Below the pieces are notes generated by a model that saw nothing but the letters and a program-made list of their open reading frames with translations, did not search any database and was not told the origin of the DNA. The position numbers and the translations under genes were made by a program. DNA of 64,000 bases from Neomegalonema sp. (lineage in GTDB: Bacteria; Pseudomonadota; Alphaproteobacteria; Rhodobacterales; Rhodobacteraceae). This document shows positions 43,441 to 53,197 of this stretch, piece after piece; the stretch's first letter is position 1, and each line of letters opens with the position of its first letter. The stretch spans positions 1 to 64,000 of the forward strand of contig JALEGB010000028.1 in the NCBI GenBank assembly GCA_022760355.1, given 5' to 3'.

Positions 43441-44061
43441 TCAGCTTGCGCCCTGCTCGCCTGAAATCGTGCAGCCAAGATCCCGCAAGCGCCCATCCTT
43501 CAGGCCATACATCAACCCGTGGATCTGAACCTGACCGCCCAGCGCCCAGGTCCGGCGAATAATCGGGGTTTGCGCAACCCGACGGACGCCTTGCAGGACG
43601 TTCAATTCAGCCAACCGGTCGCGACGCTCCTCGGCTTCGGCCAAACGACCGAGCGCATCATGGTTATCTTTCACCAATCGGCGAATAGGCTCCAACCAAT
43701 GATTGGCCAGACCATGCGAATGATCATCGCGCGTCGCCGCCTCCACGCCGCCGCAGCCATAGTGGCCGCAGACAATAACGTGGCTGACCTTGAGCACCTC
43801 GACCGCATATTCAAGCGCGCTCAGCAGGCTGAGGTCAGAGGAGTGAACAACATTCGCAACATTGCGGTGGACAAATACTTCGCCAGGATCAAGACCTGCG
43901 ACCATGTTGGCTGGAACGCGGCTGTCCGAGCAGCCGATCCAAAAGTAGTGTGGCGCTTGTTGTTGAGCCAGCCGCGGAAAAAAATCCGGATCCGTCTCAT
44001 CAATTCTGGCTCGCCATGCGACATTGCCGTCAAAAAGCTTGTCTACGCTGCCTGATGTCAT
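43441..44061 (-). CDS. Beta-class carbonic anhydrase
   Basis: 206 aa. Zinc ligands are in CSDSRVP (Cys, Asp) and HYGCGG (His, Cys), as in E. coli Can. It interconverts CO2 and bicarbonate in the cytoplasm. ATG 44061 is chosen because GGTGGAG lies upstream; 44073 is in frame. Divergent from purU. Confidence 0.95.
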   Translation of the reverse strand: MTSGSVDKLFDGNVAWRARIDETDPDFFPRLAQQQAPHYFWIGCSDSRVPANMVAGLDPGEVFVHRNVANVVHSSDLSLLSALEYAVEVLKVSHVIVCGHYGCGGVEAATRDDHSHGLANHWLEPIRRLVKDNHDALGRLAEAEERRDRLAELNVLQGVRRVAQTPIIRRTWALGGQVQIHGLMYGLKDGRLRDLGCTISGEQGAS

Positions 44062-44287
44062 CGGATACTCCACCTGATACGCCGCGCAGCATTTCAGATT
44101 GAGCGGCGACGCGAAACCCGCATGCTCAGAAAAAACTTCGTCAAGCAGATATGCTGGCGAATCGGCACTCCCTCAAAGCGGCGCAGGACGCCCAAACCAA
44201 TCGGAATGTCGCATCTCGCCCTCGCCCTGGCTTCAGAAACCGCTAAGAAGACGCGAGGAACGGTTTTCAGCCTGCTACGGAATGAAT

Positions 44288-45160
44288 ATGTCGCGCTTCA
44301 TCGTTACACTCACCACCCAGGATCGCCCGGGCATCGTCGCCGCCGTCGCAGGCGCGCTACATCAGGCTGGCGCGAACATCATCGACAGCGCGCAGTTTTT
44401 TGACCCGGCGCCGGGCGCCTCGGCCGCCGACGGCGATGGGCGCTTTTTTATGCGCGTCGAGATCGAGGCCGGCGCCCGCAATAGCGCCGAGAGCTTGTCT
44501 GAGGCGCTCGGCGACGCCAGAGTGGAATTCAATCTCGACCTCGCGATTGTCCCGGCGGATCGGAAGGCCCGCCTGATCGTGATGGTCTCCAAGTTCGACC
44601 ATTGCCTTCAGGATTTGCTCTATCGCTGCCGCATCGGGGCGCTTAACGCGCAAATCATGGCGATTGTCTCCAATCACGAAGACAGCGCCGAGACCGCCGC
44701 CTTCTATGGGCTTCCTTTTCACCATTGGCCCGTCGACCCGTCCAACAAGCCGCAACAAGAAGCCCGCCTGCTTGATCTGGTTGAGAAAACCAAGGCCGAT
44801 CTCGTGGTCCTCGCGCGCTACATGCAAGTGCTGTCGAATGAAACCTCGCAAGCGCTGTTCTCACGCGCGATCAATATTCACCACTCCTTCCTGCCGGCCT
44901 TTAAAGGCGCCCGCCCCTACCAGCAGGCGCATGACCGTGGCGTGAAGCTGATCGGCGCAACCGCGCACTATGTGACGCCGGACCTCGACGAGGGACCGAT
45001 CATCGAACAGGACGCCGAACGCGTAAGTCATGCGTCAACCGGGCGGGAATTGGTGGCGAAGGGAAGAGATATCGAAGCGCGGGTGCTGGCGCGCGCAGTG
45101 CGCTATCACATCGAACGCCGCGTCTTCGTACATGGCCGCAAGACGGTCGTATTTAGCTGA
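44288..45160 (+). CDS. purU: Formyltetrahydrofolate deformylase
   Basis: 290 aa. An N-terminal ACT domain ('FIVTLTTQDRPGIVAAVAGA') is followed by a formyltransferase-like catalytic domain with 'NIHHSFLPAFKGA' and 'HYVTPDLDEGPIIEQD' (catalytic His and Asp). It releases formate from 10-formyl-THF, balancing one-carbon pools. Start: ATG 44288 or, two codons upstream, 44282. Convergent with folD, which acts on the linked methenyl/formyl step. Confidence 0.94.
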   Translation: MSRFIVTLTTQDRPGIVAAVAGALHQAGANIIDSAQFFDPAPGASAADGDGRFFMRVEIEAGARNSAESLSEALGDARVEFNLDLAIVPADRKARLIVMVSKFDHCLQDLLYRCRIGALNAQIMAIVSNHEDSAETAAFYGLPFHHWPVDPSNKPQQEARLLDLVEKTKADLVVLARYMQVLSNETSQALFSRAINIHHSFLPAFKGARPYQQAHDRGVKLIGATAHYVTPDLDEGPIIEQDAERVSHASTGRELVAKGRDIEARVLARAVRYHIERRVFVHGRKTVVFS

Positions 45161-45173
45161 CGCCGCGACGGCG
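45161..45173. terminator. Small hairpin between purU and folD
   Basis: CGCCG-CGA-CGGCG, directly after the purU stop and before the folD stop. The stem is only 5 bp, so this is a weak terminator candidate. Confidence 0.3.
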
Positions 45174-45188
45174 GCGCCAGCTCACTGA

Positions 45189-46109
45189 TCAGTTTGCGGT
45201 CAAGCCGTCCGGATCCGGTTCGCCCAGGCTCCGCGCACAGGCCGTGACAGTGTTCGCAAGCAGACAAGCGATCGTCATCGGGCCAACGCCGCCAGGCACC
45301 GGCGTGATCGCACCGGCCACCTGTTTCGCGGCCTCGAAATCAACGTCGCCCACGAGACGCGTTTTCGGGCTTCCATCGTCCTTCAAGCCCCGCTCAGGGG
45401 CCGGGACGCGATTGATGCCCACATCGATCACCGTCGCGCCTGGTTTGATCCAGTCGGCGCCGACCATTTGCGGACGCCCGACCGCCGCGATTAGAATGTC
45501 GGAGCGCGCCGCCATCTCAACAGCATGGCGCGAACGGGAATGGGCGATCGTCACGGTGGCGTTCGCCTGGAGCAAGAGCTGCGCCATCGGTTTGCCGACG
45601 ATGTTCGAACGCCCCAGGACCAGCGCGTCGCGCCCTGAAAGATCGCCAAGCCGATCCTTCAGCAACAGAATACAGCCCAACGGGGTGCAAGGCGTCAGCG
45701 CCTTTGCGCCGATGCTGAGACGACCGACATTGATCGGATGGAAGCCGTCCACATCCTTGGCGGGGTCGATCGCCGCCAGCACCTTGTCGCTATCGATATG
45801 CGCGGGCAGGGGCAGTTGCACCAACACGCCATGGATCGCCGGATCCGCATTGAGCTGCGCGATCAGCGCGAGCAGCGCCGTTTCGGCGACATCGTCCGCC
45901 AGGCGATGCTCAAAAGATCGCATGCCCGCCTCAGCCGTTTGTCGCGCCTTGTTCGCTACGTAGACCTGGCTTGCAGGATCGTCGCCGACCAGAACCACCG
46001 CCAACCCTGGCGTCACGCCCTTGCTTTTGACCAATGCGGACGCCGCAGCGGCGATCTTGACGCGCAAATCCGCCGCAAACGCTTTGCCATCGATAATTTC
46101 TGCCGACAT
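45189..46109 (-). CDS. folD: Bifunctional methylene-THF dehydrogenase/cyclohydrolase
   Basis: 306 aa. '[17 protein letters not shown]' holds the catalytic Lys, '[10 protein letters not shown]' and '[14 protein letters not shown]' follow, and GRSNIVGKP is the NADP site. FolD interconverts methylene- and 10-formyl-THF. GAGGAG precedes ATG 46109. Convergent with purU. Confidence 0.96.
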   Translation of the reverse strand: MSAEIIDGKAFAADLRVKIAAAASALVKSKGVTPGLAVVLVGDDPASQVYVANKARQTAEAGMRSFEHRLADDVAETALLALIAQLNADPAIHGVLVQLPLPAHIDSDKVLAAIDPAKDVDGFHPINVGRLSIGAKALTPCTPLGCILLLKDRLGDLSGRDALVLGRSNIVGKPMAQLLLQANATVTIAHSRSRHAVEMAARSDILIAAVGRPQMVGADWIKPGATVIDVGINRVPAPERGLKDDGSPKTRLVGDVDFEAAKQVAGAITPVPGGVGPMTIACLLANTVTACARSLGEPDPDGLTAN

Positions 46110-46283
46110 CGCAGGCTCCTCGCATGTTTCCGTTCGGCGACGACATCGCCGCGCATATCGTAACTCTTGTCGTTTCAACCGCTTTCACTCTGCGGGAAAC
46201 GCATAGCGACCTTGCTCCCGCTGCACTGCACAAACCGACCTCCCGACCATATGTTGCAGCGCATCAAGTCACAGGAGTTCGAG

Positions 46284-46496
46284 ATGGCTATCACTACGAC
46301 CAACCACACGACCACGGTCGCCACCGGCGAGCCGACTATTCTGGGTCGGCTGATCGCGTCGGCTCGGTCCTATTTGCTGCGCCGTCGTCGCGTCAATGAA
46401 ACGATTGCGGAGCTAGATGCGATGACCGACCGTGATCTGGCCGATATCGGCATTTCGCGCGGCGACATTCGCCGTGTGGCGGAAGAAGCAGTTTAA
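46284..46496 (+). CDS. DUF1127 family small protein
   Basis: 70 aa. The C-terminus 'LDAMTDRDLADIGISRGDI' is the DUF1127 motif; the middle is Arg-rich (RRRRV). Small DUF1127 proteins in alphaproteobacteria are implicated in phosphate and carbon regulation and RNA handling in some species. CAGGAG precedes the ATG. Monocistronic. Confidence 0.92.
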   Translation: MAITTTNHTTTVATGEPTILGRLIASARSYLLRRRRVNETIAELDAMTDRDLADIGISRGDIRRVAEEAV

Positions 46497-46610
46497 TACC
46501 CGCATCTCAATACGCGCGTCTCAATACGCGCATCGACGAGAACGCGCGACGGAACAGGGCCAGCATGTCTGGCCCCGTTCATTGACCATGTGCGCAATCG
46601 GAAGCGGCGC

Positions 46611-47324
46611 CTACAGCCGCGGCGCCATCTGACCCGGCGCCACACACCCCTCAGCTTCGATCATGTGGTAGTAGTCGGCAAGGGTGCGCCCCCGCTCAGG
46701 CTTAAAAGCAGCGCCAAGCTCGGCGCGCCGCATCCGATCGATACGGAACATCCGAAATTCACTCCGCAACTCGCACCACGCGACCAGAAGCCAGACCTGC
46801 CCCCAAAACCAAAGACCGAGTGGCCGCACTGTTCTTTGTGTGGCGCGCTGATCGGCGTCTGAGTAGGCCAGCTCCAGTTTCAAGCGATGTTCGATCGCCG
46901 ACTCAACCTGATCAAGCCGTCGCCGATCGACCTCGGAGAGCGCGCCAGGCCAGGCGTCGATTGCAACCTGCTCCGCCTGGCGCTTGCCGCCAGCGGGCAA
47001 AACGGCGGTAATCTTGACCAGCGCCTCCTCCGCAGCCCGCGCCATTTCGACCCCGCCCCAGGCCCGCACGATGCGCGCCCCCGCGACGAGCGCAGCGATT
47101 TCATCGCGTGAAAACATCAATGGCGGCAGATCAAAACCGTCGCGCATTAGATAGCCCACCCCGGCCTCGCCGTCGATCGGAACGCCGCAGGCCTTCAGAT
47201 CGGCGATATCGCGATAGATCGTCCGTTCGCTGACTTCGAGCCGCTCCGCCAGCGTCGCCGCCGTCATCGAGCGGCCGCCGCGCAGATGCTGCACAATCTG
47301 GAACAACCTATCTGCGCGGCGCAT
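46611..47324 (-). CDS. YafY-type regulator (HTH + WYL domain)
   Basis: 237 aa. An N-terminal helix-turn-helix ('RLFQIVQHLRGGRSMTAATL', 'LEVSERTIYRDIADLKACG') is followed by a WYL domain ('TQRTVRPLGLWFWGQVWLL', 'CELRSEFRMFRIDRM'). AGGAG precedes the ATG. The VOC gene at 47447-47827 reads toward it on the same strand, a common partner of this regulator group. Confidence 0.93.
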   Translation of the reverse strand: MRRADRLFQIVQHLRGGRSMTAATLAERLEVSERTIYRDIADLKACGVPIDGEAGVGYLMRDGFDLPPLMFSRDEIAALVAGARIVRAWGGVEMARAAEEALVKITAVLPAGGKRQAEQVAIDAWPGALSEVDRRRLDQVESAIEHRLKLELAYSDADQRATQRTVRPLGLWFWGQVWLLVAWCELRSEFRMFRIDRMRRAELGAAFKPERGRTLADYYHMIEAEGCVAPGQMAPRL

Positions 47325-47446
47325 CAGTCAATCTCCTGGACGAGGCCGATAGCGCGCCAACAGGGCGAGCGCATACCGGCTTTCAGTCGAACGCCCAGAC
47401 CGTAGGGCGCTCACAGCGGAAAAATCCAACTTATTCTGCGATCGCC

Positions 47447-47827
47447 TCAAGCGGCGAATTCAAACAGGCTAATTGAATTTCCCTCACTATCAATGCAGTA
47501 GGCGAAGCGACCACATGAAAGCGCGATCGGCTCCGACACGACCCGTCCGCCCGCAAGCCGAACGCGCGGCAGAGCCGTTTCGAGCCCGTCCGGGATTACA
47601 AAATGCACGGTCGGCCCAGCCCCCTCCTGCGCCGGCGCGCCGGGATAGAGATTGCCGGCAGTCCCGCTCTGCGGGTCTTCAACCGGGAAATTTGCGACGG
47701 GATTTGGGCCACTGTCGTCGATCTTGAGATCAAGCTGGAAAACAGCGCTGTAAAAATCGACCGCCCGTTGCAAATCTGCGCATGGGATCTCAGCCCAAAT
47801 CGTAAAATTCTTGGGGATGAAGGACAT
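47447..47827 (-). CDS. VOC family (glyoxalase/bleomycin resistance-like) protein
   Basis: About 126 aa, one VOC fold: 'IPCADLQRAVDFYSAVFQLD' at the N-terminus and 'FAYCIDSEGNSISLFEF' at the C-terminus. The substrate is unknown. AGGAG precedes ATG 47827. Upstream of the WYL regulator on the same strand, separated by 122 bases. Confidence 0.9.
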   Translation of the reverse strand: MSFIPKNFTIWAEIPCADLQRAVDFYSAVFQLDLKIDDSGPNPVANFPVEDPQSGTAGNLYPGAPAQEGAGPTVHFVIPDGLETALPRVRLAGGRVVSEPIALSCGRFAYCIDSEGNSISLFEFAA

Positions 47828-47916
47828 GATCGGAACTCCTGCTGAATTGAGGTCCGATCTCTCTCGCACGCCCCTCCCGCCACCGTTCCGTCAGGAGCGA
47901 AAGGCCGGCGACAAGT

Positions 47917-48336
47917 TTAATCGCGCAGCGGCCGATCCTCGAAGGCGAAATGCTCCGGATAAAACGCCACCAATCCCTTCAGCTCCAAGGCGAAGGCGAG
48001 CGGGGCGCCATAAGTCCACGCCGCTTTCGCCACTGCGATATTCCCGTTCTCATCCAGTAAATCGAAGTAAGACGCGTCGCCCTTGAGTGGGCAATGCGTT
48101 TGCGCGGCGTGGGGCGCCAACGACGCGAGCAGATCTGATTGCGGCAGATAAAACGCAGGCAGGTAAAAATCGCGCCCAACTTCTTGCAGCAGGCGCGGTG
48201 CGCCGCAGTCCGCGACCAGCACATCGCCGCGCCACACTCGAATCCGTCGTGAGAGGGTGCGAATCCGCATAAAGTGCCGGGGATCGGCCGGGTTGTGAAT
48301 CGCCGCGGCCGCATGGGTGATCTGGGATTGGCTCAT
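47917..48336 (-). CDS. DUF427 domain protein
   Basis: 139 aa. 'RRIRVWRGDVLVADCGAPRL', 'THCPLKGDASYFDL' and 'AWTYGAP' are the DUF427 signature (a small beta-barrel family of unknown function). AGGAAG precedes the ATG. It follows the sulfate reduction operon on the same strand, 27 bases after DUF934, so it may be its last gene. Confidence 0.92.
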   Translation of the reverse strand: MSQSQITHAAAAIHNPADPRHFMRIRTLSRRIRVWRGDVLVADCGAPRLLQEVGRDFYLPAFYLPQSDLLASLAPHAAQTHCPLKGDASYFDLLDENGNIAVAKAAWTYGAPLAFALELKGLVAFYPEHFAFEDRPLRD

Positions 48337-48363
48337 CGCTTCCTGCTCATCAAGGGCTGGCGA

Positions 48364-48831
48364 TCACCGCCCGGCGGCGCCATTCAGCAGATTGCGCTGG
48401 TACCACCCTGGCCGCTGTACATCCGCCAGCCAATCCGCCTCCGGCTGCCGCTGCGCGCGATCATCCGAAATCTCGACCTCATCAAAACCAGCGGCGCGGG
48501 CGAAGGCGAACTGGTCGGGGATCAAGCCGCCAGCGGCGCGCAGACGCCCCGTATAGCCCGCATCGCGCAAACGGCGCGCTAGGCTGAAGCCGCGACCGTC
48601 GGCGAAATTCGCAAATGGCGCGACGATCAGAGCGAGCACATCGAAATAGGGCTCGAGCGTCGAAACTTCCGTCGTCGGAGTGATTTCGACGCCAAGCGGC
48701 TTCGGCGCCCCATCCGCCCGAAACTCGCCCAACCGCTCAACCGGCGCAACTGCGTGCGCGCAAAGCGGCGCGCCCTCCTCGAGCCGGCGCCACGCGTCGG
48801 CCGCAAAGCCCTGATCCGTTACGATAGGCAT
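48364..48831 (-). CDS. DUF934 family protein of the sulfate reduction operon
   Basis: About 155 aa. 'LGVEITPTTEVSTLEPYFD', 'FADGRGFSLARRLRDAGY' and 'GLIPDQFAFARAAGFDEVE' define DUF934, which in alphaproteobacteria sits beside cysH/cysI. Its role is unknown; it may be an accessory to sulfite reductase. It starts 13 bases after cysH ends. Confidence 0.92.
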   Translation of the reverse strand: MPIVTDQGFAADAWRRLEEGAPLCAHAVAPVERLGEFRADGAPKPLGVEITPTTEVSTLEPYFDVLALIVAPFANFADGRGFSLARRLRDAGYTGRLRAAGGLIPDQFAFARAAGFDEVEISDDRAQRQPEADWLADVQRPGWYQRNLLNGAAGR

Positions 48832-48844
48832 CAATCGCCCCCTG

Positions 48845-49684
48845 TTAGCTTGCGATCTGACGATCGAGCGGGCCGGAATCGTCCGGCGCGACTCGCACAA
48901 TCTTGCCGTCGATCACGTGAATGCCGCACTCTGTTTTCGCCGAATTGCGCCAACGTCCGGCGCGCGGATCTTCGCCCGGTTTAATTGGCGACGTGCAGGG
49001 CTCGCAGCCGATCGACGGATATCCTTGCGCGACCAGCGGATGCGCAGGCAGATCGCGGGCCGCCATAAACGCGGCCACATCATCCGCCGTCCATTTCGCC
49101 AGCGGATTTACTTTGATCCGGCCCGCCGCGTCGCTTTCAACCGCGGCCATGGCGCTCCGCGTGCGTGACTGGCTGCGCTTGCGCCCGGTGAACCACGCGC
49201 TGAACGGCGTCAGCGCGCGCTCCAACGGAACAACCTTCCGAATGTGGCAGCAGCTGTCTGTATCGCTCTGATTTAGAACGCCAGCCGGATCGCGGCGCGC
49301 AAGCTCAGCCGGCGCTGGTCGAATCACCTGCACGTTGCGCAGCCCCAACCGTTCGATCAGGCGGCGGCGATAATAGCGCGTCGCCTGAAAATGCATGCCG
49401 GTCTCGCCGAACAGCACGGGGGTCGACCGATCAACTTCCGCGGCCAACGCCAGCAGCACAGCCGACTCGGCGCCGAAAGACGACACCAGCGCAATTTCCC
49501 CGGGGAAATCCTGCGTCAGCGCGCGCTCCAGCGCATCCAGCGCCGAGAGCTCTTCATAGATCGGCGCCAGCTCGGCCGCCCGCGCGGCCGCCTCGGCCAA
49601 ACGCTCCGCCGAGGGAGCTGGCGCAGCGTGATCGTCACGCGCGCTTGGCGCCGGCGCGGCGCCGGCGATGTTAAGCTGCGTCAC
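48845..49684 (-). CDS. cysH: Assimilatory adenylyl-sulfate (APS/PAPS) reductase
   Basis: 279 aa. The nucleotide loop is SSFGAES; the cysteine motifs CCHIRK and CEPC mark the 4Fe-4S APS-reductase type, and ECGIH holds the catalytic Cys. It reduces activated sulfate to sulfite with thioredoxin. The cluster cysteines favour APS rather than PAPS as substrate. It starts at GTG 49684, inside the cysI end, with GAGGAG eight bases upstream. The N-terminus (about 25 residues) is an Ala/Pro-rich extension. Confidence 0.94.
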   Translation of the reverse strand: MTQLNIAGAAPAPSARDDHAAPAPSAERLAEAAARAAELAPIYEELSALDALERALTQDFPGEIALVSSFGAESAVLLALAAEVDRSTPVLFGETGMHFQATRYYRRRLIERLGLRNVQVIRPAPAELARRDPAGVLNQSDTDSCCHIRKVVPLERALTPFSAWFTGRKRSQSRTRSAMAAVESDAAGRIKVNPLAKWTADDVAAFMAARDLPAHPLVAQGYPSIGCEPCTSPIKPGEDPRAGRWRNSAKTECGIHVIDGKIVRVAPDDSGPLDRQIAS

Positions 49685-51344
49685 GATCTTTCTCCTCATA
49701 GACCGCCGTCTTAAAGGGCTCGACGCCCAAACGGCGGACAGCGTCGACAAAACTCTCATCCGGGCTGGCGCGATGGGCGAGGTACGCCTCGACAATCCGC
49801 TCGACCGCCGGGCCCACATCCTCATAATCCAGTCCCGGCCCAATACGTTGACCAAGCGCCGCATTTTCCGTCGCGTCGCCGCCAAGCGTGATTTGGTAGT
49901 TTTCCTTGCCGGCTTTCTCCAGGCCCAAGATCCCAATATGGCCGAGATGGTGATGCCCGCAGGCGTTGATGCAGCCCGAGATCTTGATCTTCAGCTCGCC
50001 AATCGCGCGCGCGGCGTCATGGTCTTTGAAGCGGTTGGCGATGTCCTGCGCCACAGGTATCGAGCGCGCAGTCGCAAGGCCGCAATAGTCGAGCCCCGGG
50101 CAGGCGATAATGTCGCTCGCGAGGCCAAGATTCGGCGTCGCCAGCTCATGCGCAACCAACGCGGCGTGCAGTTTGGCCAGATCGCCCTTCTTCACATGCG
50201 GAATGACGATATTTTGCTCATGGCTAACGCGCAGCTCGCCCGCACCATAGGTCTCCGCCAGATCGGCCAAGGCCCGCATCTGATCCGAGGTCGCATCGCC
50301 AGGCGCTTCGCCTGGTTTCTTCAGCGTGACCGTGACGATCGCATAGCCTGGCGCTTTATGGGCATGGGTGTTGGTCTCCACCCACGCCTTCAACGCTGCG
50401 TCCGCCGCCTTTGCTTCGTCCAGCTCAGGCGACAGGTTCGGCAGCTCTTCGAAGGACGGCGGCGCGAAATAGCGTTCGATCCGCTCCAGCTCATCCGGAT
50501 CCGGGGTTAAGCTCGGCCCCTCCATCGCGGCGAACTCCGCCTCAACCCGTTTCCGGATTTCCTCAATCCCCTCTTCATGCACGAGGATCTTGATGCGGGC
50601 TTTGTACTTGTTGTCCCGCCGCCCATAGAGGTTATAAACGCGAAGAATTGCTTCCAGATAGGCGAGAAGCTCCTCTTTCGGCACGAAATCGCGCAGAACA
50701 ACGCCGACAAATGGCGAACGGCCGAGACCGCCGCCAACCACAACTTCAACGCCCACGCGCCCGTGCGCATCCCGCTTCAGCCGCAGCCCGATATCATGCG
50801 CCTTAATCGCGGCCCGGTCGTGCTCCGCGCCGGTGATGGCGATTTTGAACTTCCGCGGCAGGAAGGAGAACTCTGGATGCCCCGTTGACCAATGGCGGAT
50901 CACCTCGGCGATCGGACGCGGGTCTTCGATCTCGTCGGCGGCGGCGCCGGCGAAATGGTCAGCGGTGACGTTCCGAATACAGTTGCCGGAGGTCTGAATC
51001 GCGTGCATTTCGACATCAGCAAGCGCATCCAATATCTCTGGCGTGTCTTTGAGCACCGGCCAGTTGAATTGAATGTTCTGACGTGTCGTGAAATGGCCGT
51101 AGCCCTTATCCCATTTATCGGCGATCAACGCCAGCTGCCGCATCTGCCGCGAGGACATGGTGCCGTAAGGGATCGCGATCCGCAGCATATAGGCGTGGAG
51201 CTGCAAATAGAGGCCGTTCTGCAGTCGCAGCGGCCGGAACTCTTCTTCGCTTAAGCGTCCATCGATCCGGCGCTGCACTTGATCGCGAAAGCGCGCGACG
51301 CGATCGCGGACGAAAGCATGGTCAAATTCGTCATAGCGGTACAT
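49671..51344 (-). CDS. cysI: Sulfite reductase hemoprotein (nitrite/sulfite reductase)
   Basis: 557 aa. Two ferredoxin-like half-domains and the siroheme/4Fe-4S motif 'ACPGLDYCGLA ... SGCINACGHHH'. In this operon it reduces sulfite to sulfide. It overlaps DUF2849 by one base (TAATG) and cysH by 14 bases. Electron donor subunit (CysJ) is absent, so ferredoxin may serve. Confidence 0.94.
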   Translation of the reverse strand: MYRYDEFDHAFVRDRVARFRDQVQRRIDGRLSEEEFRPLRLQNGLYLQLHAYMLRIAIPYGTMSSRQMRQLALIADKWDKGYGHFTTRQNIQFNWPVLKDTPEILDALADVEMHAIQTSGNCIRNVTADHFAGAAADEIEDPRPIAEVIRHWSTGHPEFSFLPRKFKIAITGAEHDRAAIKAHDIGLRLKRDAHGRVGVEVVVGGGLGRSPFVGVVLRDFVPKEELLAYLEAILRVYNLYGRRDNKYKARIKILVHEEGIEEIRKRVEAEFAAMEGPSLTPDPDELERIERYFAPPSFEELPNLSPELDEAKAADAALKAWVETNTHAHKAPGYAIVTVTLKKPGEAPGDATSDQMRALADLAETYGAGELRVSHEQNIVIPHVKKGDLAKLHAALVAHELATPNLGLASDIIACPGLDYCGLATARSIPVAQDIANRFKDHDAARAIGELKIKISGCINACGHHHLGHIGILGLEKAGKENYQITLGGDATENAALGQRIGPGLDYEDVGPAVERIVEAYLAHRASPDESFVDAVRRLGVEPFKTAVYEEKDRDAA

Positions 51345-51673
51345 TACGCAGCTTCCTCATCCAGCGATTTGCCCTCAGCCTGCTTGCCGAGATCGGTGCG
51401 AAAGGTCGGGCCCGTGGTGCGAAAAATCTCGCGGAAATGGGTCGGCTCCGGCCGCCCATCGTCACCCAAACGGGTGGGCGCGAGATAGGCGCCGACGATG
51501 GTGAGATGATCGGCCTCAGCCGCTTTCAGCAGCGCTTCGGCCGCTTCTTTCGTGTGGGCGACGGCAGCTTCGCGATGCTCACGCGTCCAACCGCCGGCTT
51601 CGGTCCGATAGATGACGTCGCCTAGCAGCAGATCATTCGCCGTGACGATTTGAGGTTCGAACGCTTTAGCCAT
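51344..51673 (-). CDS. DUF2849 family protein
   Basis: 109 aa. 'IVTANDLLLGDVIYRTEAGG' and 'GDDGRPEPTHFREIFRTTGP' are typical of DUF2849, which is nearly always between cysG and cysI in alphaproteobacteria. Function unknown; linkage suggests an aid to siroheme or sulfite reductase function. Overlaps both neighbours by one base. Confidence 0.93.
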   Translation of the reverse strand: MAKAFEPQIVTANDLLLGDVIYRTEAGGWTREHREAAVAHTKEAAEALLKAAEADHLTIVGAYLAPTRLGDDGRPEPTHFREIFRTTGPTFRTDLGKQAEGKSLDEEAA

Positions 51674-53085
51674 CAGAGGGCTCCCATCGCTTTGATCTCT
51701 TCAGGGTCGGCGGCGTCCAGCGCCGCCAGGGCCCGCCGCGGGCTGAGGCCGATAAATAGAATTGCCGGCCCCTTGGCGCCGGCGGCTTCGAGCGCTTCTG
51801 GCAGGCGCTCCAACGTAGTGGAGACGACACGCTCATCAGCTCGAGATGCGTTCTCAACCGCCGTCACCGGCGTGTCCGACGCCCCGCCATGCATCAGCAA
51901 TCGCCCCTGGATGAAGCGGGCGGCGCGCAGGCCCATGTAGATCGCCGTGACCTGGCCGGGGCGAGCGGCGGCGCGCCAATCCTGCTCCGCAAAGCCGGCG
52001 GCGTCTTGCCCTGTGATAAAGGTGATCGACGCGTTGCGGCCGCGACGGGTGAGCGATGCGCCGATCCGCGCGGCGGCGGCGGCGGCGGAGGTAACGCCGG
52101 GCGCGACCTCATAGCTGATCCCTGCGGCGTCCAGCGCGTCGAGCTCTTCCTCCAGCCGGCCGAACATGCCCGCATCGCCGGACTTCAGCCGAGCGACGAA
52201 TGCGCCGTCGCGGGCCTCGGCGATCATCAGCGCTTCGATATCGCTCTGGCGCCAGCTGGGGCCGCCCGGCGTTTTACCGACCTCGACGAATTTCGCCTCC
52301 CGCCGCGCCAGCTCCAGCACGCGCGGATCCACCAGCCGGTCATGCAGCACGACATCGGCCTCATGCAGCAGCCGCCGCGCCCGCAGCGTCAACTCCTCCG
52401 GATCGCCAGGTCCCGCGCTGATCAGCGCCACCCGGCCAGGCGCCGCCGTAATCGTCAGCGTTTCCGCCAAAAGACGCTCCAAGGCGGGCCGCAACCCGGC
52501 CTCGCCCTCCGCCGCCAGCGCAGCGGGACCCACCTCATCATAATAGCGGGCCCAAAAGCGGCGGCGCGGCGCGCCTTTAGGCGCTCTCTCAGCCTCAGCG
52601 CGGAACGCCTGGCCGGCGCGCGCCAGCACGCCTAAATCCGCCGCCAGCATTTCCTCAACGCTTTGCTTGATCCGTCGCGCCAACACCGGGGCGGCGCCTT
52701 CCGTGCCGATCGCCACCACAACCGGGTCCCGATCGACCATGGCCGGCGTGATGAAATCGCTCTGCTCGAGATTGTCGACGATATTGACCAGCGCGCCGGC
52801 GCGACGGCCGATCGCCGCGACCCGCGCATCTTCCTGCGCATCGTCATTCGCCGCATAGAGCATCGCGGCGCAGATCGCGTCGCCCTCCTGCAGCGGCCGT
52901 TCTATCAACGTGATCCGACCCGCCTCGGCCCAACCGCGCACATCTGCATCCGGCGTCGCGCCATACACGACGATCCGCGCCTTCAGCTTCATCACCAGAC
53001 GCAGCTTCGCCGACGCGGTCCCCCCCGCGCCGGAGATCAGCACCCGCCGCCCCGCTGCGTTTAGAAATACCGGATAGCATCGCAT
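51673..53085 (-). CDS. cysG: Siroheme synthase (CysG)
   Basis: 470 aa. N-terminal precorrin-2 dehydrogenase/ferrochelatase domain (GAGGTASAK; 'LYAANDDAQEDARVAAIGRR') and a C-terminal uroporphyrinogen III methyltransferase domain ('ISAGPGDPEELTLRARRLL', GDAGMFGR). It makes siroheme from uroporphyrinogen III for CysI. First gene of the operon; ATG 53085 chosen. Divergent from the Lrp gene. Confidence 0.95.
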   Translation of the reverse strand: MRCYPVFLNAAGRRVLISGAGGTASAKLRLVMKLKARIVVYGATPDADVRGWAEAGRITLIERPLQEGDAICAAMLYAANDDAQEDARVAAIGRRAGALVNIVDNLEQSDFITPAMVDRDPVVVAIGTEGAAPVLARRIKQSVEEMLAADLGVLARAGQAFRAEAERAPKGAPRRRFWARYYDEVGPAALAAEGEAGLRPALERLLAETLTITAAPGRVALISAGPGDPEELTLRARRLLHEADVVLHDRLVDPRVLELARREAKFVEVGKTPGGPSWRQSDIEALMIAEARDGAFVARLKSGDAGMFGRLEEELDALDAAGISYEVAPGVTSAAAAAARIGASLTRRGRNASITFITGQDAAGFAEQDWRAAARPGQVTAIYMGLRAARFIQGRLLMHGGASDTPVTAVENASRADERVVSTTLERLPEALEAAGAKGPAILFIGLSPRRALAALDAADPEEIKAMGAL

Positions 53086-53179
53086 GACGTCTTCCAAACC
53101 TCTCAATCGCCGCTGCGGCGCGGCATGCCGAGATTATGGGGCGAGCGGGAAATTTTTTCCATGCACGCGGTGGTTTGCG

Positions 53180-53197
53180 GATATAATAAGAGATATC
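53180..53197. promoter_or_regulatory. Palindrome over the cysG/Lrp intergenic promoter
   Basis: GATAT-N8-ATATC (53180-53197) contains TATAAT at 53182-53187. The divergent Lrp and cysG genes start at 53233 and 53085. The palindrome is a candidate binding site for the adjacent Lrp-type regulator. Confidence 0.5.

Noticed and set aside
51889-52635. Plus-strand open frame inside cysG
   Set aside because: Antisense to a clear CysG catalytic domain; composition is Arg/Gln-rich.
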